From Streptomyces sp. NBC_00690 (lineage in GTDB: Bacteria > Actinomycetota > Actinomycetes > Streptomycetales > Streptomycetaceae): a DNA stretch of 64,000 nucleotides. Shown here one piece after another: positions 42,403 to 50,863 of the stretch. The notes under the pieces were generated by a model. It was not told where the DNA came from, ran no database searches, and was given only the letters and a program-made list of their open reading frames with translations. Position 1 is the first letter of the stretch. Each line of letters starts with the position of its first letter. The stretch spans positions 1,488,001-1,552,000 of the forward strand of contig NZ_CP109009.1 of the NCBI RefSeq assembly GCF_036226685.1. The letters run 5' to 3'. The translations under genes and the position numbers were made by a program.

Positions 42403-43883
42403 CGGCGCTCACCGCCACCGGTCCGGCGACAGAGGTGGGCGGCGACCTCGGAGACATCGCCCTGCGGCTCGGTGAGTCGGTACGAGAACGCGGCGCGGAC
42501 GGCGGGCCGCTGACCGGATTCCGCCAGTGGTTCGAGGAGTTCGGTGCACGCGCCTACACCCGGGTGCGACCGGCGCCACTGGCGGAGCTGGAGGGCTGGC
42601 GGCAGGACCCCGACACGGGCAACCTCCACCACAACAGCGGTGGGTTCTTCAGCGTGGAGGGGCTCTCGACCAGCCGTCCCCACGGGCCGGTGCAGCACTG
42701 GACGCAACCGGTGATCCACCAGCCGGAGATCGGTGTGCTGGGGCTGCTGGTCAAGGAGTTCGACGGGGTGCTGCGTGCCCTCGTGCAGGCCAAGGTCGAG
42801 CCGGGCAATCGCAACGGGCTGCAACTCGCACCGACCGTCCAGGCGACCCGGAGCAACTACCTCCGGGTCCACCAGGGCAAGCCCGTCCCGTATCTGGAGT
42901 TCTTCCGCGAGCCCTGGCACCACCGCCAGATAGCCGATGTGCGCCAGTCCGAACAGGGGTCCTGGTTCTACCGCAAGCGCAACCGCAACATGGTGGTGGA
43001 GGCGGTCGGGAAAGTCCCGCTCCTGGACGGCTTCATCTGGCTCACCATCGGAGAGATCCAGGAACTGCTGGCCGTCGAGGACACCGTGAACATGGATCTG
43101 CGTTCCGTGCTCTCCTGTCTGCCCCTGACGGGCCCCGGACTCGACACGGTCCTACGATCGGACGGCAGTGGTTTTCGGGGCGCGCTGGTCCGCTCCTGTG
43201 CGACGGCATCCGGCAGCCGGCACCCGACCGGCGAGCTGCTCCACTGGATGACGGAGATGCGCACCAGGACCGAGGTGAGCGCCCGACTCCTGCCGCTGGA
43301 CCGGCTGTCCGGCTGGCAGCGCACACCCGAGCGGATCTCCCACGAGAGCGGTGAGTTCTTCTCGGTCATCGGCGTGGATGTGACCGCGGGGGGCCGCGAG
43401 GTGGCGCACTGGTCCCAGCCCATGATCCGCCAGCACGGCCGGGGTGTGATCGCTCTGCTCGTCGCCGAGATCGACGGTGTGCTGCACGCCCTGATGCACG
43501 CCAGGGTGGAGCCCGGATTCCTGGACGTCGTCGAACTCGCCCCGACCGTCCAGTGCATCCCCGACAGTCTGGCGGCGCTGCCCACCACGGCCCGCCCGGA
43601 GTTCCTGGACACCGTTCTGTCCGCCGCTCCCGAACAGATCCGGTACGACACGGTCCTGTCGGAGGAGGGCGGACGCTTCTACCACGCTCTCAACCGGTAT
43701 CTGATCGTGGAGGTGGCTCCGACCAAAATCGAGTATCCCGACTACCGCTGGACCGCCGTCCACCAGCTCACCGAACTGTTGCGGCACAGCCACTACCTCA
43801 ACGTCCAGGCGCGCAGTCTGGTGGCGTGTCTGCACGGTCTGTTGGAGTGCTCGGGGAGCACAGCGGGAGTCGAGGGAAGCTAG
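42399..43883 (+). CDS. NDP-hexose 2,3-dehydratase (TylCVI/SnogH type)
   Basis: Enzyme of 494 residues that removes the C2 hydroxyl, making 2-deoxysugars. The family's internal duplication is clear. One half has HNSGGFFSVEG and HWTQPVIHQPEIGVLGLLV, the other HESGEFFSVIG and HWSQPMIRQHGRGVIALLV, each followed by an APTVQ segment. Length is normal. It starts at an ATG overlapping the epimerase stop. It provides the 2-deoxy intermediates needed for several of the sugars. Confidence 0.94.
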   Translation: MTALTATGPATEVGGDLGDIALRLGESVRERGADGGPLTGFRQWFEEFGARAYTRVRPAPLAELEGWRQDPDTGNLHHNSGGFFSVEGLSTSRPHGPVQHWTQPVIHQPEIGVLGLLVKEFDGVLRALVQAKVEPGNRNGLQLAPTVQATRSNYLRVHQGKPVPYLEFFREPWHHRQIADVRQSEQGSWFYRKRNRNMVVEAVGKVPLLDGFIWLTIGEIQELLAVEDTVNMDLRSVLSCLPLTGPGLDTVLRSDGSGFRGALVRSCATASGSRHPTGELLHWMTEMRTRTEVSARLLPLDRLSGWQRTPERISHESGEFFSVIGVDVTAGGREVAHWSQPMIRQHGRGVIALLVAEIDGVLHALMHARVEPGFLDVVELAPTVQCIPDSLAALPTTARPEFLDTVLSAAPEQIRYDTVLSEEGGRFYHALNRYLIVEVAPTKIEYPDYRWTAVHQLTELLRHSHYLNVQARSLVACLHGLLECSGSTAGVEGS

Positions 43884-43908
43884 AGCGATCCGGCTTAATT
43901 TCGACCGC

Positions 43909-45123
43909 ATGATTTCCACCAAGACCGACAGTGAGCTGGGCTCCCTGCTGATGTCGCTCCGGGGCATGCAGTGGATCTACGGCATCAAGGACGACCCCTA
44001 CGCCCTGCTGCTGAGGGCCGAGAGCGACGACCCGCACGACCTCGGCCGACACGCCCGCGCACACGGCGAGGTGATGTGGAGCATGGCCGACGCCTGGGTG
44101 ACCGCGAAGTACGACACCGCCGCCGAACTGCTGCGGGATCCCCGGTTCGGCGTCCGCTACCCCGTGGCGGCGGAGGGCAACGACGGTGAACCGACCTACG
44201 AGTGGCAACTCCCGGCCCTGCACCGGGTCCTACCGCTGGACGAGGTGTACCTGGCACAGGAGCGGAGCCAGTACCGGGAGCTGAGCACCCTGGCCCGGGC
44301 CACGGTGGGCACCGGCTTCGCCGCCGAGGTCGCCGAACGGTGCAAGGAGGCGCTGGGTCGACAGGACGGCGCCTTCGACTTTATGACCGAGGTCGCGCAT
44401 CCGGTCGCGGCGTCCGCGGTGGCGGCGCTGCTCGGTGTGTCCCCCGCCGAACGGGAACGGTTCGTCGCACTGTGCGTGGACACCGCGCCCGCGCTCGACG
44501 CGACCGTGTGTCCGCCGCGGACCCCCACGGCACGGGCGTTGATCACCGCGGTCGATCAGGTCGGCGAGTTGCTGGACGCCGCGGGCAACGGAGCCGGCGC
44601 AACGGCCCGGGGGGTCGCGGGGCTGTTCGCCGTCGCCGGAGTACAGATGGCCGCCAACACCGCGGCCCGGACCGTGGCACTGCTGCTGGACCACGCCGAG
44701 TCCTGGGACCGGGTCCGAGAGGAGTCGGACTGCGCGGCGGACGCCGTCCAGGAGGCGCTGCGCCACTCCCCGCCGATGCGCATGCAGAAGCTGTACGCCT
44801 ACGAGGACGTCGAGTTGGGCGGGCAGCCGATCGAAGCCGGCCACGATGTGGTGGTGCTGGTGGAGGCCGCCCAACGTGACCCCGATGCGTACCCCGACCC
44901 GGACCGCTTCGACCTCGACCGCCCTGCCGGAGCGCCGCTGCTCGCCTTCACCGACGACCTGTTCACGGGCCCGCTGGAGCCGCTGGTGAGGCCGCTGGCC
45001 ACCGCCGTCGTGGCCAGCGCCGTCGCCCAACTGCCCGAGCTGCGCCGAGCCGGCCCTGAACTGCGCCGGCTGCGGTCCCCCGTGACCGGCGGTGTACTGC
45101 ACCTTCCCGTTTCCACCGGCTGA
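43909..45123 (+). CDS. Heme-less P450-like glycosyltransferase helper (AknT/DnrQ/EryCII type)
   Basis: P450-fold protein of 404 residues without a heme-ligand Cys. Where FxxGxHxCxG should be, the sequence reads LLAFTDDLFTGPLEPLV. EALR of the K-helix remains, but the I-helix lacks the oxygen-activation Glu/Asp-Thr. Proteins of this group (EryCII, DesVIII, AknT, DnrQ) are non-catalytic partners that activate or stabilise the adjacent glycosyltransferase. The next gene, 11 bases downstream, is glycosyltransferase 4, which fits exactly. Confidence 0.9.
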   Translation: MISTKTDSELGSLLMSLRGMQWIYGIKDDPYALLLRAESDDPHDLGRHARAHGEVMWSMADAWVTAKYDTAAELLRDPRFGVRYPVAAEGNDGEPTYEWQLPALHRVLPLDEVYLAQERSQYRELSTLARATVGTGFAAEVAERCKEALGRQDGAFDFMTEVAHPVAASAVAALLGVSPAERERFVALCVDTAPALDATVCPPRTPTARALITAVDQVGELLDAAGNGAGATARGVAGLFAVAGVQMAANTAARTVALLLDHAESWDRVREESDCAADAVQEALRHSPPMRMQKLYAYEDVELGGQPIEAGHDVVVLVEAAQRDPDAYPDPDRFDLDRPAGAPLLAFTDDLFTGPLEPLVRPLATAVVASAVAQLPELRRAGPELRRLRSPVTGGVLHLPVSTG

Positions 45124-45134
45124 AGGGTCGAACC

Positions 45135-46418
45135 ATGCGTGTACTGATGACCTCCTTCGCGGAGCAGAGCCACTTCAGCGGTTCGGTGCCACTGGCCTGG
45201 GCGCTGCGGACCGCGGGGCACGAGGTGCGGATCGCCTCCCAACCCGCGCTCACCGCCGCCATCACCGGCGCGGGTCTGACCGCGGTACCGGTGGGTGAGG
45301 ACCCGGCACTGCACACCGTGCTCGGCGCGGTGGGCGGACCGATGATGGCCCTGCACGATCGCCCGGACTATCTGGAGAGGCGCCACGATCAGCTCAGCCG
45401 GGACTTCCTGATGGGCCATGAGGCCGTGATGACCTCGCTCTTCTACTCCTGGATCAACAATGAGTCGATGGTGGACGAGTTGGTGTCCTTCGCCCGGGAG
45501 TGGCGGCCCGACCTGGTGATCTGGGAGCCGTTCACCTTCGCAGGCGCGGTGGCGGCGCGCGCCAGCGGTGCCGCTCACGCTCGGCTGCTCTCGTTCCCGG
45601 ACATGTTCATGAGCACACGTCGGCTGCTGCGGAAGCACTGGGAGCGGGGGCCCGAGTCGGAGCATGACGACGCCCTGGGCGAGTGGTTGGGCCTGACGCT
45701 GGACCGCTATGGCTGTGTCTTCGACGAGGAAGTCGTGACGGGTCAGTGGTCGATCGACCAGATGCCACCGAGCGTACGCCTGTCCCTGGGGCAGCCCCTG
45801 GTGCCGATGCGCTACATCCCGTACAACGGCCAGGTCCCGACGGTGGTCCCGCCGTGGCTGCGATCGGCGCCCACCAGGCCCCGGATCTGTGTGACCGCGG
45901 GCATGACCACCCGCAATACCGGGGCGCCCAGCACCCTTTCGGTGGACGACGTCTTCGAGGCGGTCTCCGGGCTGGACGCCGAGGTGGTGGCCACGGTGGA
46001 CCCCTCGGAGCGGGAGCTGATCTCCTCGGTACCGGACAACGTCCGGCTGGTCGACCATGTACCGCTGGACGTGCTGCTGCCGACCTGTGCGGCGATCGTC
46101 CACCACGGCGGCGCCGGCACCTGGGCGACCGCCGCCGCTTGCGGGGTGCCACAGATCTCCCTGGGCCGGGTGTGGGACGCGGTCTACCGGTCACAGCGGC
46201 TCGCGGAGTTGGGCGCCGGGCTGTTCCTGCCGGCGGGAGGAGTGTCGGCGGAGAGCCTGCGCTCGGGCCTGCTGCGGCTGCTGAAGGAGCCGGAGTTCCG
46301 GCTTCGCGCACAGGCGTTGCAGGCGGAGGTGAGTGCCGCGCCGCATCCCAACGAGGTGGTCGACGTGTTGGAGCGGCTCACCGCACGGCACCGGAGCCGG
46401 GCCGCCGCGCCGGCGTGA
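45135..46418 (+). CDS. Glycosyltransferase 4, partner of the P450-like helper (AknS/DnrS-type)
   Basis: GT-B transferase of 427 residues with MRVLMTSFAEQSHFSGSVPLA, RPDLVIWEPFTFAG and CAAIVHHGGAGTWATAAACG. Its placement 11 bases after the AknT/DnrQ-like gene suggests that it is the transferase that needs a helper, which in aclacinomycin and daunorubicin attaches the first sugar at C-7. The ATG at 45135 begins the standard RVLMTSF motif. A hairpin follows the gene. Confidence 0.9.
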   Translation: MRVLMTSFAEQSHFSGSVPLAWALRTAGHEVRIASQPALTAAITGAGLTAVPVGEDPALHTVLGAVGGPMMALHDRPDYLERRHDQLSRDFLMGHEAVMTSLFYSWINNESMVDELVSFAREWRPDLVIWEPFTFAGAVAARASGAAHARLLSFPDMFMSTRRLLRKHWERGPESEHDDALGEWLGLTLDRYGCVFDEEVVTGQWSIDQMPPSVRLSLGQPLVPMRYIPYNGQVPTVVPPWLRSAPTRPRICVTAGMTTRNTGAPSTLSVDDVFEAVSGLDAEVVATVDPSERELISSVPDNVRLVDHVPLDVLLPTCAAIVHHGGAGTWATAAACGVPQISLGRVWDAVYRSQRLAELGAGLFLPAGGVSAESLRSGLLRLLKEPEFRLRAQALQAEVSAAPHPNEVVDVLERLTARHRSRAAAPA

Positions 46419-46426
46419 CACGGCTC

Positions 46427-46455
46427 GGCCGCCGCCCCCGATGGAGGCGGCGGCC
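46427..46455. terminator. Bidirectional hairpin terminator
   Basis: 13-bp stem (46427-46439 with 46443-46455) with one mismatch and a three-base loop, between convergent transferases 4 and 5. A 15-base direct repeat ggcggccggtctcag lies at 46449-46463 and again at 46470-46484, the second copy covering the stop of transferase 5. Confidence 0.7.
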
Positions 46456-46480
46456 GGTCTCAGCTCAGCGGCGGCCGGTC

Positions 46481-47791
46481 TCAGCGGCGGCGGCCTAGGC
46501 GGGTGAGGCGTTCCAGTGCGGGCACGATGTCGCGGGGGGCGGGAGTCGCGAGCATCTCCCGCCGCAGCGCTGCCGCGTTCTCCGCGAACGACGGCTCGTC
46601 CAGCACCCTCAGCAGGAGGGCACGCAGTGAATCCGCCGTCAGCGCGGCGGTGTCCTTGACGTGGAGCCCGGCCCCGGCGGCTTCGACCTGCTGCGCCTTG
46701 ATGACGTTGTCCATCATGTTCGCCGGCACGATGACCTGGGGCACTCCGTGCACGAGTGCGGTCTGCGTGGTCCCTGATCCGCTGTGGTGGATGATCGCCG
46801 AACAACTCGGCAGGAGCGCGTCCAAGGGGACGAAGTCCACCGCGCGCACATTGTCGGGCAGCGACGGCAGCGAGCTGAGCTGCTCGGCGTTCAGGGTGGC
46901 GACCACCTCGATGTCCAGATCGGCGACGCCCCGGAGCAACTCCCCCACATCGGCGCGGTCTCCCCCCATCAGTTCGCGGAAGGAGCGGCCGAGGGTCAGA
47001 CAGACCCGGCGGCGCTCAGGCGGGGTCCACAGCCAGGGCGGAACGGTGGAGCGACCGTTGTACGGCGTGTACCGCATGGGGACGTACAGATGGTCGACCT
47101 CCAGCCGCATCGAGGAGGGAACCGTGTCCACGGTCCACTGTCCGAGCACGGCCTGTTCGTCGAATGCGACGCCGTACCTGGCCAGGGCGGTACCGAGCCA
47201 TTCTTCGAACGGGTCATCGCGCAGAGCGGCGGGGCGCTCCTCCAAAGCGATCCGGTAGCTCTGGCGCATGCGGCCGATGACGTCGAACCCGAACATCATG
47301 CGCGCGTGGGCCGCGCCGACGGCCAGCGCGGCGACTGGGGCTGCGAAGGTCAGCGGATCCCAGATCACCAGGTCGGGACGCCATTGGCGAGCGAAGCACA
47401 CCAGGTCGTCCATGACCTGAGGCGAGGAGATCTCCTGGAAGCTGGCCCCGATCCAGGCGCTGAACACCGCGTGCATATGGGAGTAGGTGAGCTTCTCCGG
47501 TCGCATCTCGCACAGGTCGAACAGCTCCCAGTTGACGCCGCCGCGCGCATCCCAGATGTTGGCTTCGTCGTGGAACTCCTCCTCGGTGAGCGGTGATACG
47601 TCCGCCCACTGGCCGATGTCCATGGGCTCGCCGATGGGCACGGGGGTGAGACCGCTGCGGACGATGTCGTCGACCACATCGGGGTGGCTCGCCACACAGA
47701 CGTCGTGCCCCGCGGCCCGCAGTGCCCAGGCGAGCGGTACTTGGGCGTGCAGATGCGTCGAGGCGGCGAGGGTGACGAACAGTACGCGCAT
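46481..47791 (-). CDS. Glycosyltransferase 5
   Basis: GT-B deoxysugar transferase of 436 residues, starting MRVLFVTLAASTHLHAQVPLAWALR, with WRPDLVIWDPLTFAAPVAA and the donor site CSAIIHHSGSGTTQTALVHG (Ser replaces the first Gly of the usual HHGG). The ATG at 47791 was chosen over an open ATG at 47812 because all paralogs start at RVLF. It follows an NmrA-like gene by 155 bases, mirroring the NmrA-transferase 2 pair at 35376-37706. Confidence 0.9.
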   Translation of the reverse strand: MRVLFVTLAASTHLHAQVPLAWALRAAGHDVCVASHPDVVDDIVRSGLTPVPIGEPMDIGQWADVSPLTEEEFHDEANIWDARGGVNWELFDLCEMRPEKLTYSHMHAVFSAWIGASFQEISSPQVMDDLVCFARQWRPDLVIWDPLTFAAPVAALAVGAAHARMMFGFDVIGRMRQSYRIALEERPAALRDDPFEEWLGTALARYGVAFDEQAVLGQWTVDTVPSSMRLEVDHLYVPMRYTPYNGRSTVPPWLWTPPERRRVCLTLGRSFRELMGGDRADVGELLRGVADLDIEVVATLNAEQLSSLPSLPDNVRAVDFVPLDALLPSCSAIIHHSGSGTTQTALVHGVPQVIVPANMMDNVIKAQQVEAAGAGLHVKDTAALTADSLRALLLRVLDEPSFAENAAALRREMLATPAPRDIVPALERLTRLGRRR

Positions 47792-47946
47792 CGATGGGCT
47801 CCGCTCGATCACTGGAAGCTGGGGTCACGGTCACTGAAGACCGGAAGCGCTGAAAACTGCGGTCGCTGGTGTTCGGGTTGTCCAGGGCCCGGGGTTGTCC
47901 AGGGTCAGGGGCTGGACGGGGCCCTGAAATCAGGGGGCGGTCGCGA

Positions 47947-48783
47947 TCACCGGAAGTCCATCAGATGGTCGGCGGCCCAGCGGGCCAGGTCGTGGGCGGG
48001 GCGCCCGGTGACCTGCTCCACGGTCGGGTGGACGGTCGCCGGCTGGTCAGCCCAGGTCGCCTGGTGGGCGAGGATGTAGTCGGCGATGTCGGCGGGAAAA
48101 CCCTGGGCCAGCATGTCCGCACGGGCCTCGGCGGGCGAGACCTCCTTAAAGGCGATGACCCGCCCGAGCCCCCGTGCGATCGCGAGGACCTGGTCGCGCT
48201 GGCTGAGCGCACTGGGCCCGGAGATCCGAAGGATCGCCCCCCGGTGGCTTTCTTCCAGCAGGGCGGCGACCGCGACGGCAGCGACGTCGTCCTCGTGGAC
48301 GGGCGCGCCCATGGCACCCGGATAGGCGGACCTGACCACCGCCCCGGTACGGATGGAGTGCTCCCACAGACTGAGTTTGTTGACGGCGAACTCGCCGGGC
48401 CGCAGATGGGTCCACTCCACTCCGCCCTCCTCCACCGCTTCCACCGCCTCTTCGACGTCTCGGTGCCCGCTCGGGTCACTTCCGTCGGTGACCGCGTCGG
48501 AGGAGAGGACCACGATCCTGCGCACCCCCAGCGATGCGGCCAGGAGGGCGACCTCCCGCGCGGTCTCGGCCACGGGGAAGAGATACATCCGCTCCACCCC
48601 GGTCAGCGCCGCGCGCAGCGTGGCCGGCTGGAGCAGATCCCCCTCGAAGACGGTGACTTCAGCGGGGAACTTGGCCGGGCCGACATCGCGCGTCAGCGCT
48701 CGGACGGGCTGGCCGGCGGCGACGAGCCGTCGCACCACGTGGCGGCCGACGTGTCCGGTCGCGCCGGTGACGAGTATGGCCAT
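47947..48783 (-). CDS. NmrA-like NAD(P)-binding reductase, copy 2 (candidate C-7 ketoreductase)
   Basis: Atypical SDR of 278 residues, plainly paralogous to the copy at 36786: VTGATGHVGRHVVRRLVAAGQ, VRRIVVLSSDAVT, WTHLRPGEFAVNKLSLWE and RDQVLAIARGLG. It lacks the acidic insert of copy 1. Either copy may be the SnoaF/DnrE/AknU-type reductase for the C-7 ketone; the other may act on a further ketone or a sugar. The ATG at 48783 is preceded by ggaggagag. It heads an operon with transferase 5 and is divergent from transferase 6. Confidence 0.75.
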   Translation of the reverse strand: MAILVTGATGHVGRHVVRRLVAAGQPVRALTRDVGPAKFPAEVTVFEGDLLQPATLRAALTGVERMYLFPVAETAREVALLAASLGVRRIVVLSSDAVTDGSDPSGHRDVEEAVEAVEEGGVEWTHLRPGEFAVNKLSLWEHSIRTGAVVRSAYPGAMGAPVHEDDVAAVAVAALLEESHRGAILRISGPSALSQRDQVLAIARGLGRVIAFKEVSPAEARADMLAQGFPADIADYILAHQATWADQPATVHPTVEQVTGRPAHDLARWAADHLMDFR

Positions 48784-49081
48784 GGTCTCTCCTCCACACG
48801 TTGTAAGTCTTTGTGAACCTTTGTCACGCAGGTGCGCCTTTGTCCCGCAGCCGTGGCCCGCGCCCCGGGGGATGTGGCGCGGGTCCACGGCCGGGCGGTC
48901 GTCCGCTGTCCTGGTGACGGGTCCGCCGGACGATCACGATGCCGCGTGCGCCACGAGAGATTCCGGTGGGCCGCTGGAGCCGGGTCCACCGGGGTGCGCT
49001 GTGTCTCCACCGTTCTTCAGCCACACCGCGAGAGGCCGCTGCGACGCTCACCGGACCCAGCAGTTCGTCGACAGGGGAACC
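48784..49081. promoter_or_regulatory. Divergent promoter region with tttgt repeats
   Basis: 298-base gap between NmrA copy 2 and transferase 6, without a gene. Near the NmrA side tttgtga (48810-48816), tttgtca (48820-48826) and tttgtcc (48839-48845) form a loose repeat, including a gtgaacct element similar to the iterons before the ABC exporter. Both promoters should lie here; I cannot assign the -35/-10 boxes. Confidence 0.4.
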
Positions 49082-50215
49082 ATGCGCGCGTTGTTCGTCA
49101 CCTCTCCCGTACTCAGTCACGCCTTCCCGACGGTTCCGGTGGCCCACGCGCTGCTCGCAGCCGGTCATGAGGTCCGCTATGCGCTTGGAGCCGCGCTGGA
49201 CGCCGTCACGGATGCGGGCCTGCCCGCCGTCGACGTCACCCCGGGGCTCGACTACGACAAGATCTGGGTGCCCGAGGGCGCCGAGGACCCGATGTACGTC
49301 AAGGACGCGGGGGTCGAGTTCCTCGCGGAGCTCTTCGGCCGGGTGTCGGGTGCCGAGGTGGACGGGGTGTTGGAGGCGGCACGGTCCTGGGCCCCGGATG
49401 TGATCGTGCACTCGGCCGCGCAGGGCGCGGGTGCGCTCGCCGCCAGTGCGCTCGGCATCCCGTGCGTGGAGCTGCCGTTGGGCCCGGCCGACAGCGACCC
49501 GCGGCTGGCCGGGCTGCTGCGGGAGGCCATGAAGGGGGACTACGCACGGCACGGCATCAGCGCGACGCCCCGGGCGACCGCGCGGATCAGCTCGGTCCCG
49601 GCCCGGCTGGCGCACCTGCTGCCCGGGGGTGAGCGCCCCGAGAACGAGTGGCTGATGCGCTACGTCCCCTACAACGGCGGCGGAACACTGCCCGCCTGGC
49701 TGCTCACACCGTCCGAGCGGCCCCGGATCGCGGTCACCTTGGGGTCGATCGGCGCGCAGTGGGGCGGGATCACCATGCTCGCCCCCTTGATGGCCGAGGC
49801 CGCGCGCATCGACGCCGAGTTCGTGTTGACGCTGGGCGGCGGCGATGTGGAGCTCCTCGGCGAGTTGCCGGAGAACGTACGGACCGTGGAGTGGGTGCCG
49901 TTGGCGCCGCTGCTGGAGACCTGTGCGGGGATCGTCCACCATGCCGGCTCCGGCACCTTGCTGACGGCCATGCGGCTGGGGGTGCCCCAGTGTGTGCTGC
50001 CGGACGGCGCCTACCAGCAGGCCAACAGTGCGGTGTTGGTGGGCAGCGGGGCGGGATTCACGGCTGATGCGACCACGATCGGGGGCGCGGAATGCCGTCG
50101 ACTGCTGAACGACCGGGAGTTGCGCACCGCGGCGAGCGCGTTGCGTCAGGAGATGGTCGAAACAATGCCGACCCCGGCCGATCTGGTGTCACGGCTGGTG
50201 GCGCTGGCAGGCTGA
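49082..50215 (+). CDS. Glycosyltransferase 6, short divergent type (SnogD-like candidate)
   Basis: GT-B transferase of 377 residues, clearly shorter and more divergent than the other six. The start is MRALFVTSPVLSHAFPTVPVAHALLAAGH and the donor site CAGIVHHAGSGTLLTAMRLG. It lacks the RPDLVxWD block of the others, having WAPDVIVHSAAQGAGALAA instead. In the nogalamycin pathway SnogD, also a divergent transferase, attaches the aminosugar at C-1. That makes this the best candidate for the ring-D sugar, by inference only. A perfect hairpin follows the gene. Confidence 0.88.
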   Translation: MRALFVTSPVLSHAFPTVPVAHALLAAGHEVRYALGAALDAVTDAGLPAVDVTPGLDYDKIWVPEGAEDPMYVKDAGVEFLAELFGRVSGAEVDGVLEAARSWAPDVIVHSAAQGAGALAASALGIPCVELPLGPADSDPRLAGLLREAMKGDYARHGISATPRATARISSVPARLAHLLPGGERPENEWLMRYVPYNGGGTLPAWLLTPSERPRIAVTLGSIGAQWGGITMLAPLMAEAARIDAEFVLTLGGGDVELLGELPENVRTVEWVPLAPLLETCAGIVHHAGSGTLLTAMRLGVPQCVLPDGAYQQANSAVLVGSGAGFTADATTIGGAECRRLLNDRELRTAASALRQEMVETMPTPADLVSRLVALAG

Positions 50216-50236
50216 GACGACCGGAGCGCGCAAGGA

Positions 50237-50265
50237 GCCCGGGCCCGCTCACTGCGGGCCCGGGC
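50237..50265. terminator. Hairpin terminator
   Basis: Perfect 12-bp stem gcccgggcccgc / gcgggcccgggc (50237-50248 with 50254-50265) and a five-base loop, just after transferase 6. Confidence 0.75.
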
Positions 50266-50345
50266 AACTCGTTTCCACGTCGGAGGCCGCCCCGGGAACC
50301 CTGCTGCCCCGGCGGCACGTTGGCCCTCCGGGGAGGGAGAACCCG

Positions 50346-50855
50346 GTGAAGAGGACACGTCAGCGCGACCGAGACATGCCTGGGCCCCAGGCACGCTGGG
50401 ACGAGATCGTGCCAGGGCTGTGGATGGGCGGTCACTACTGGACCGATCCCGCGGGCGAGCTCCAGCCGGTCATCGTCGGCGCCGAGTTCGACCTCGTCGT
50501 CAGCCTCTTCACCCGCTCCGGCCATGGGCCCGAGTTCGGCATCGAGCACCTCGTCGCCGAGATTCCCGACGACCCGCTCACCGCTGATCAGATCGCCGCG
50601 GTCCAGCGCCTCGCACACTCCACCGCGCACGCCGTCCAGATGGGGCGCACCACGCTTGTCCGCTGCCACTCCGGCTACAACCGCTCCGGACTCGTGGTGG
50701 CGCAGGCCCTCGTGCACCTGGGCCAGGAGCCGACTACGGCGATCCGCCTCGTTCAAGAGAACCGATCCCCGTGGGCCTTGAACAATGTGACGTTCAGGAA
50801 CTACCTCACCACGGGTCTTGATGTGGCCCGTCTCCTGACCGGGCTCCACGGCTAG
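50346..50855 (+). CDS. Dual-specificity/tyrosine phosphatase-like protein
   Basis: Protein of 169 residues with the phosphatase active-site loop CHSGYNRSG (Cys, Arg and Ser all present), preceded by VRCHSG and followed by a helix. An upstream Asp in AEIPDDPLTADQ is the probable general acid. The start is GTG at 50346 after ggggaggga. It stands alone on the plus strand between transferase 6 and a convergent SnoaL2-like gene. It has no known role in anthracycline making; it could act in regulation or be a passenger. Confidence 0.8.
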   Translation: MKRTRQRDRDMPGPQARWDEIVPGLWMGGHYWTDPAGELQPVIVGAEFDLVVSLFTRSGHGPEFGIEHLVAEIPDDPLTADQIAAVQRLAHSTAHAVQMGRTTLVRCHSGYNRSGLVVAQALVHLGQEPTTAIRLVQENRSPWALNNVTFRNYLTTGLDVARLLTGLHG

Positions 50856-50863
50856 GGATCAGC

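Noticed and set aside
43909..45123. Functional cytochrome P450
   Set aside because: The fold is P450-like but the heme-ligand Cys and oxygen-activation residues are missing, so it is called a glycosyltransferase helper.
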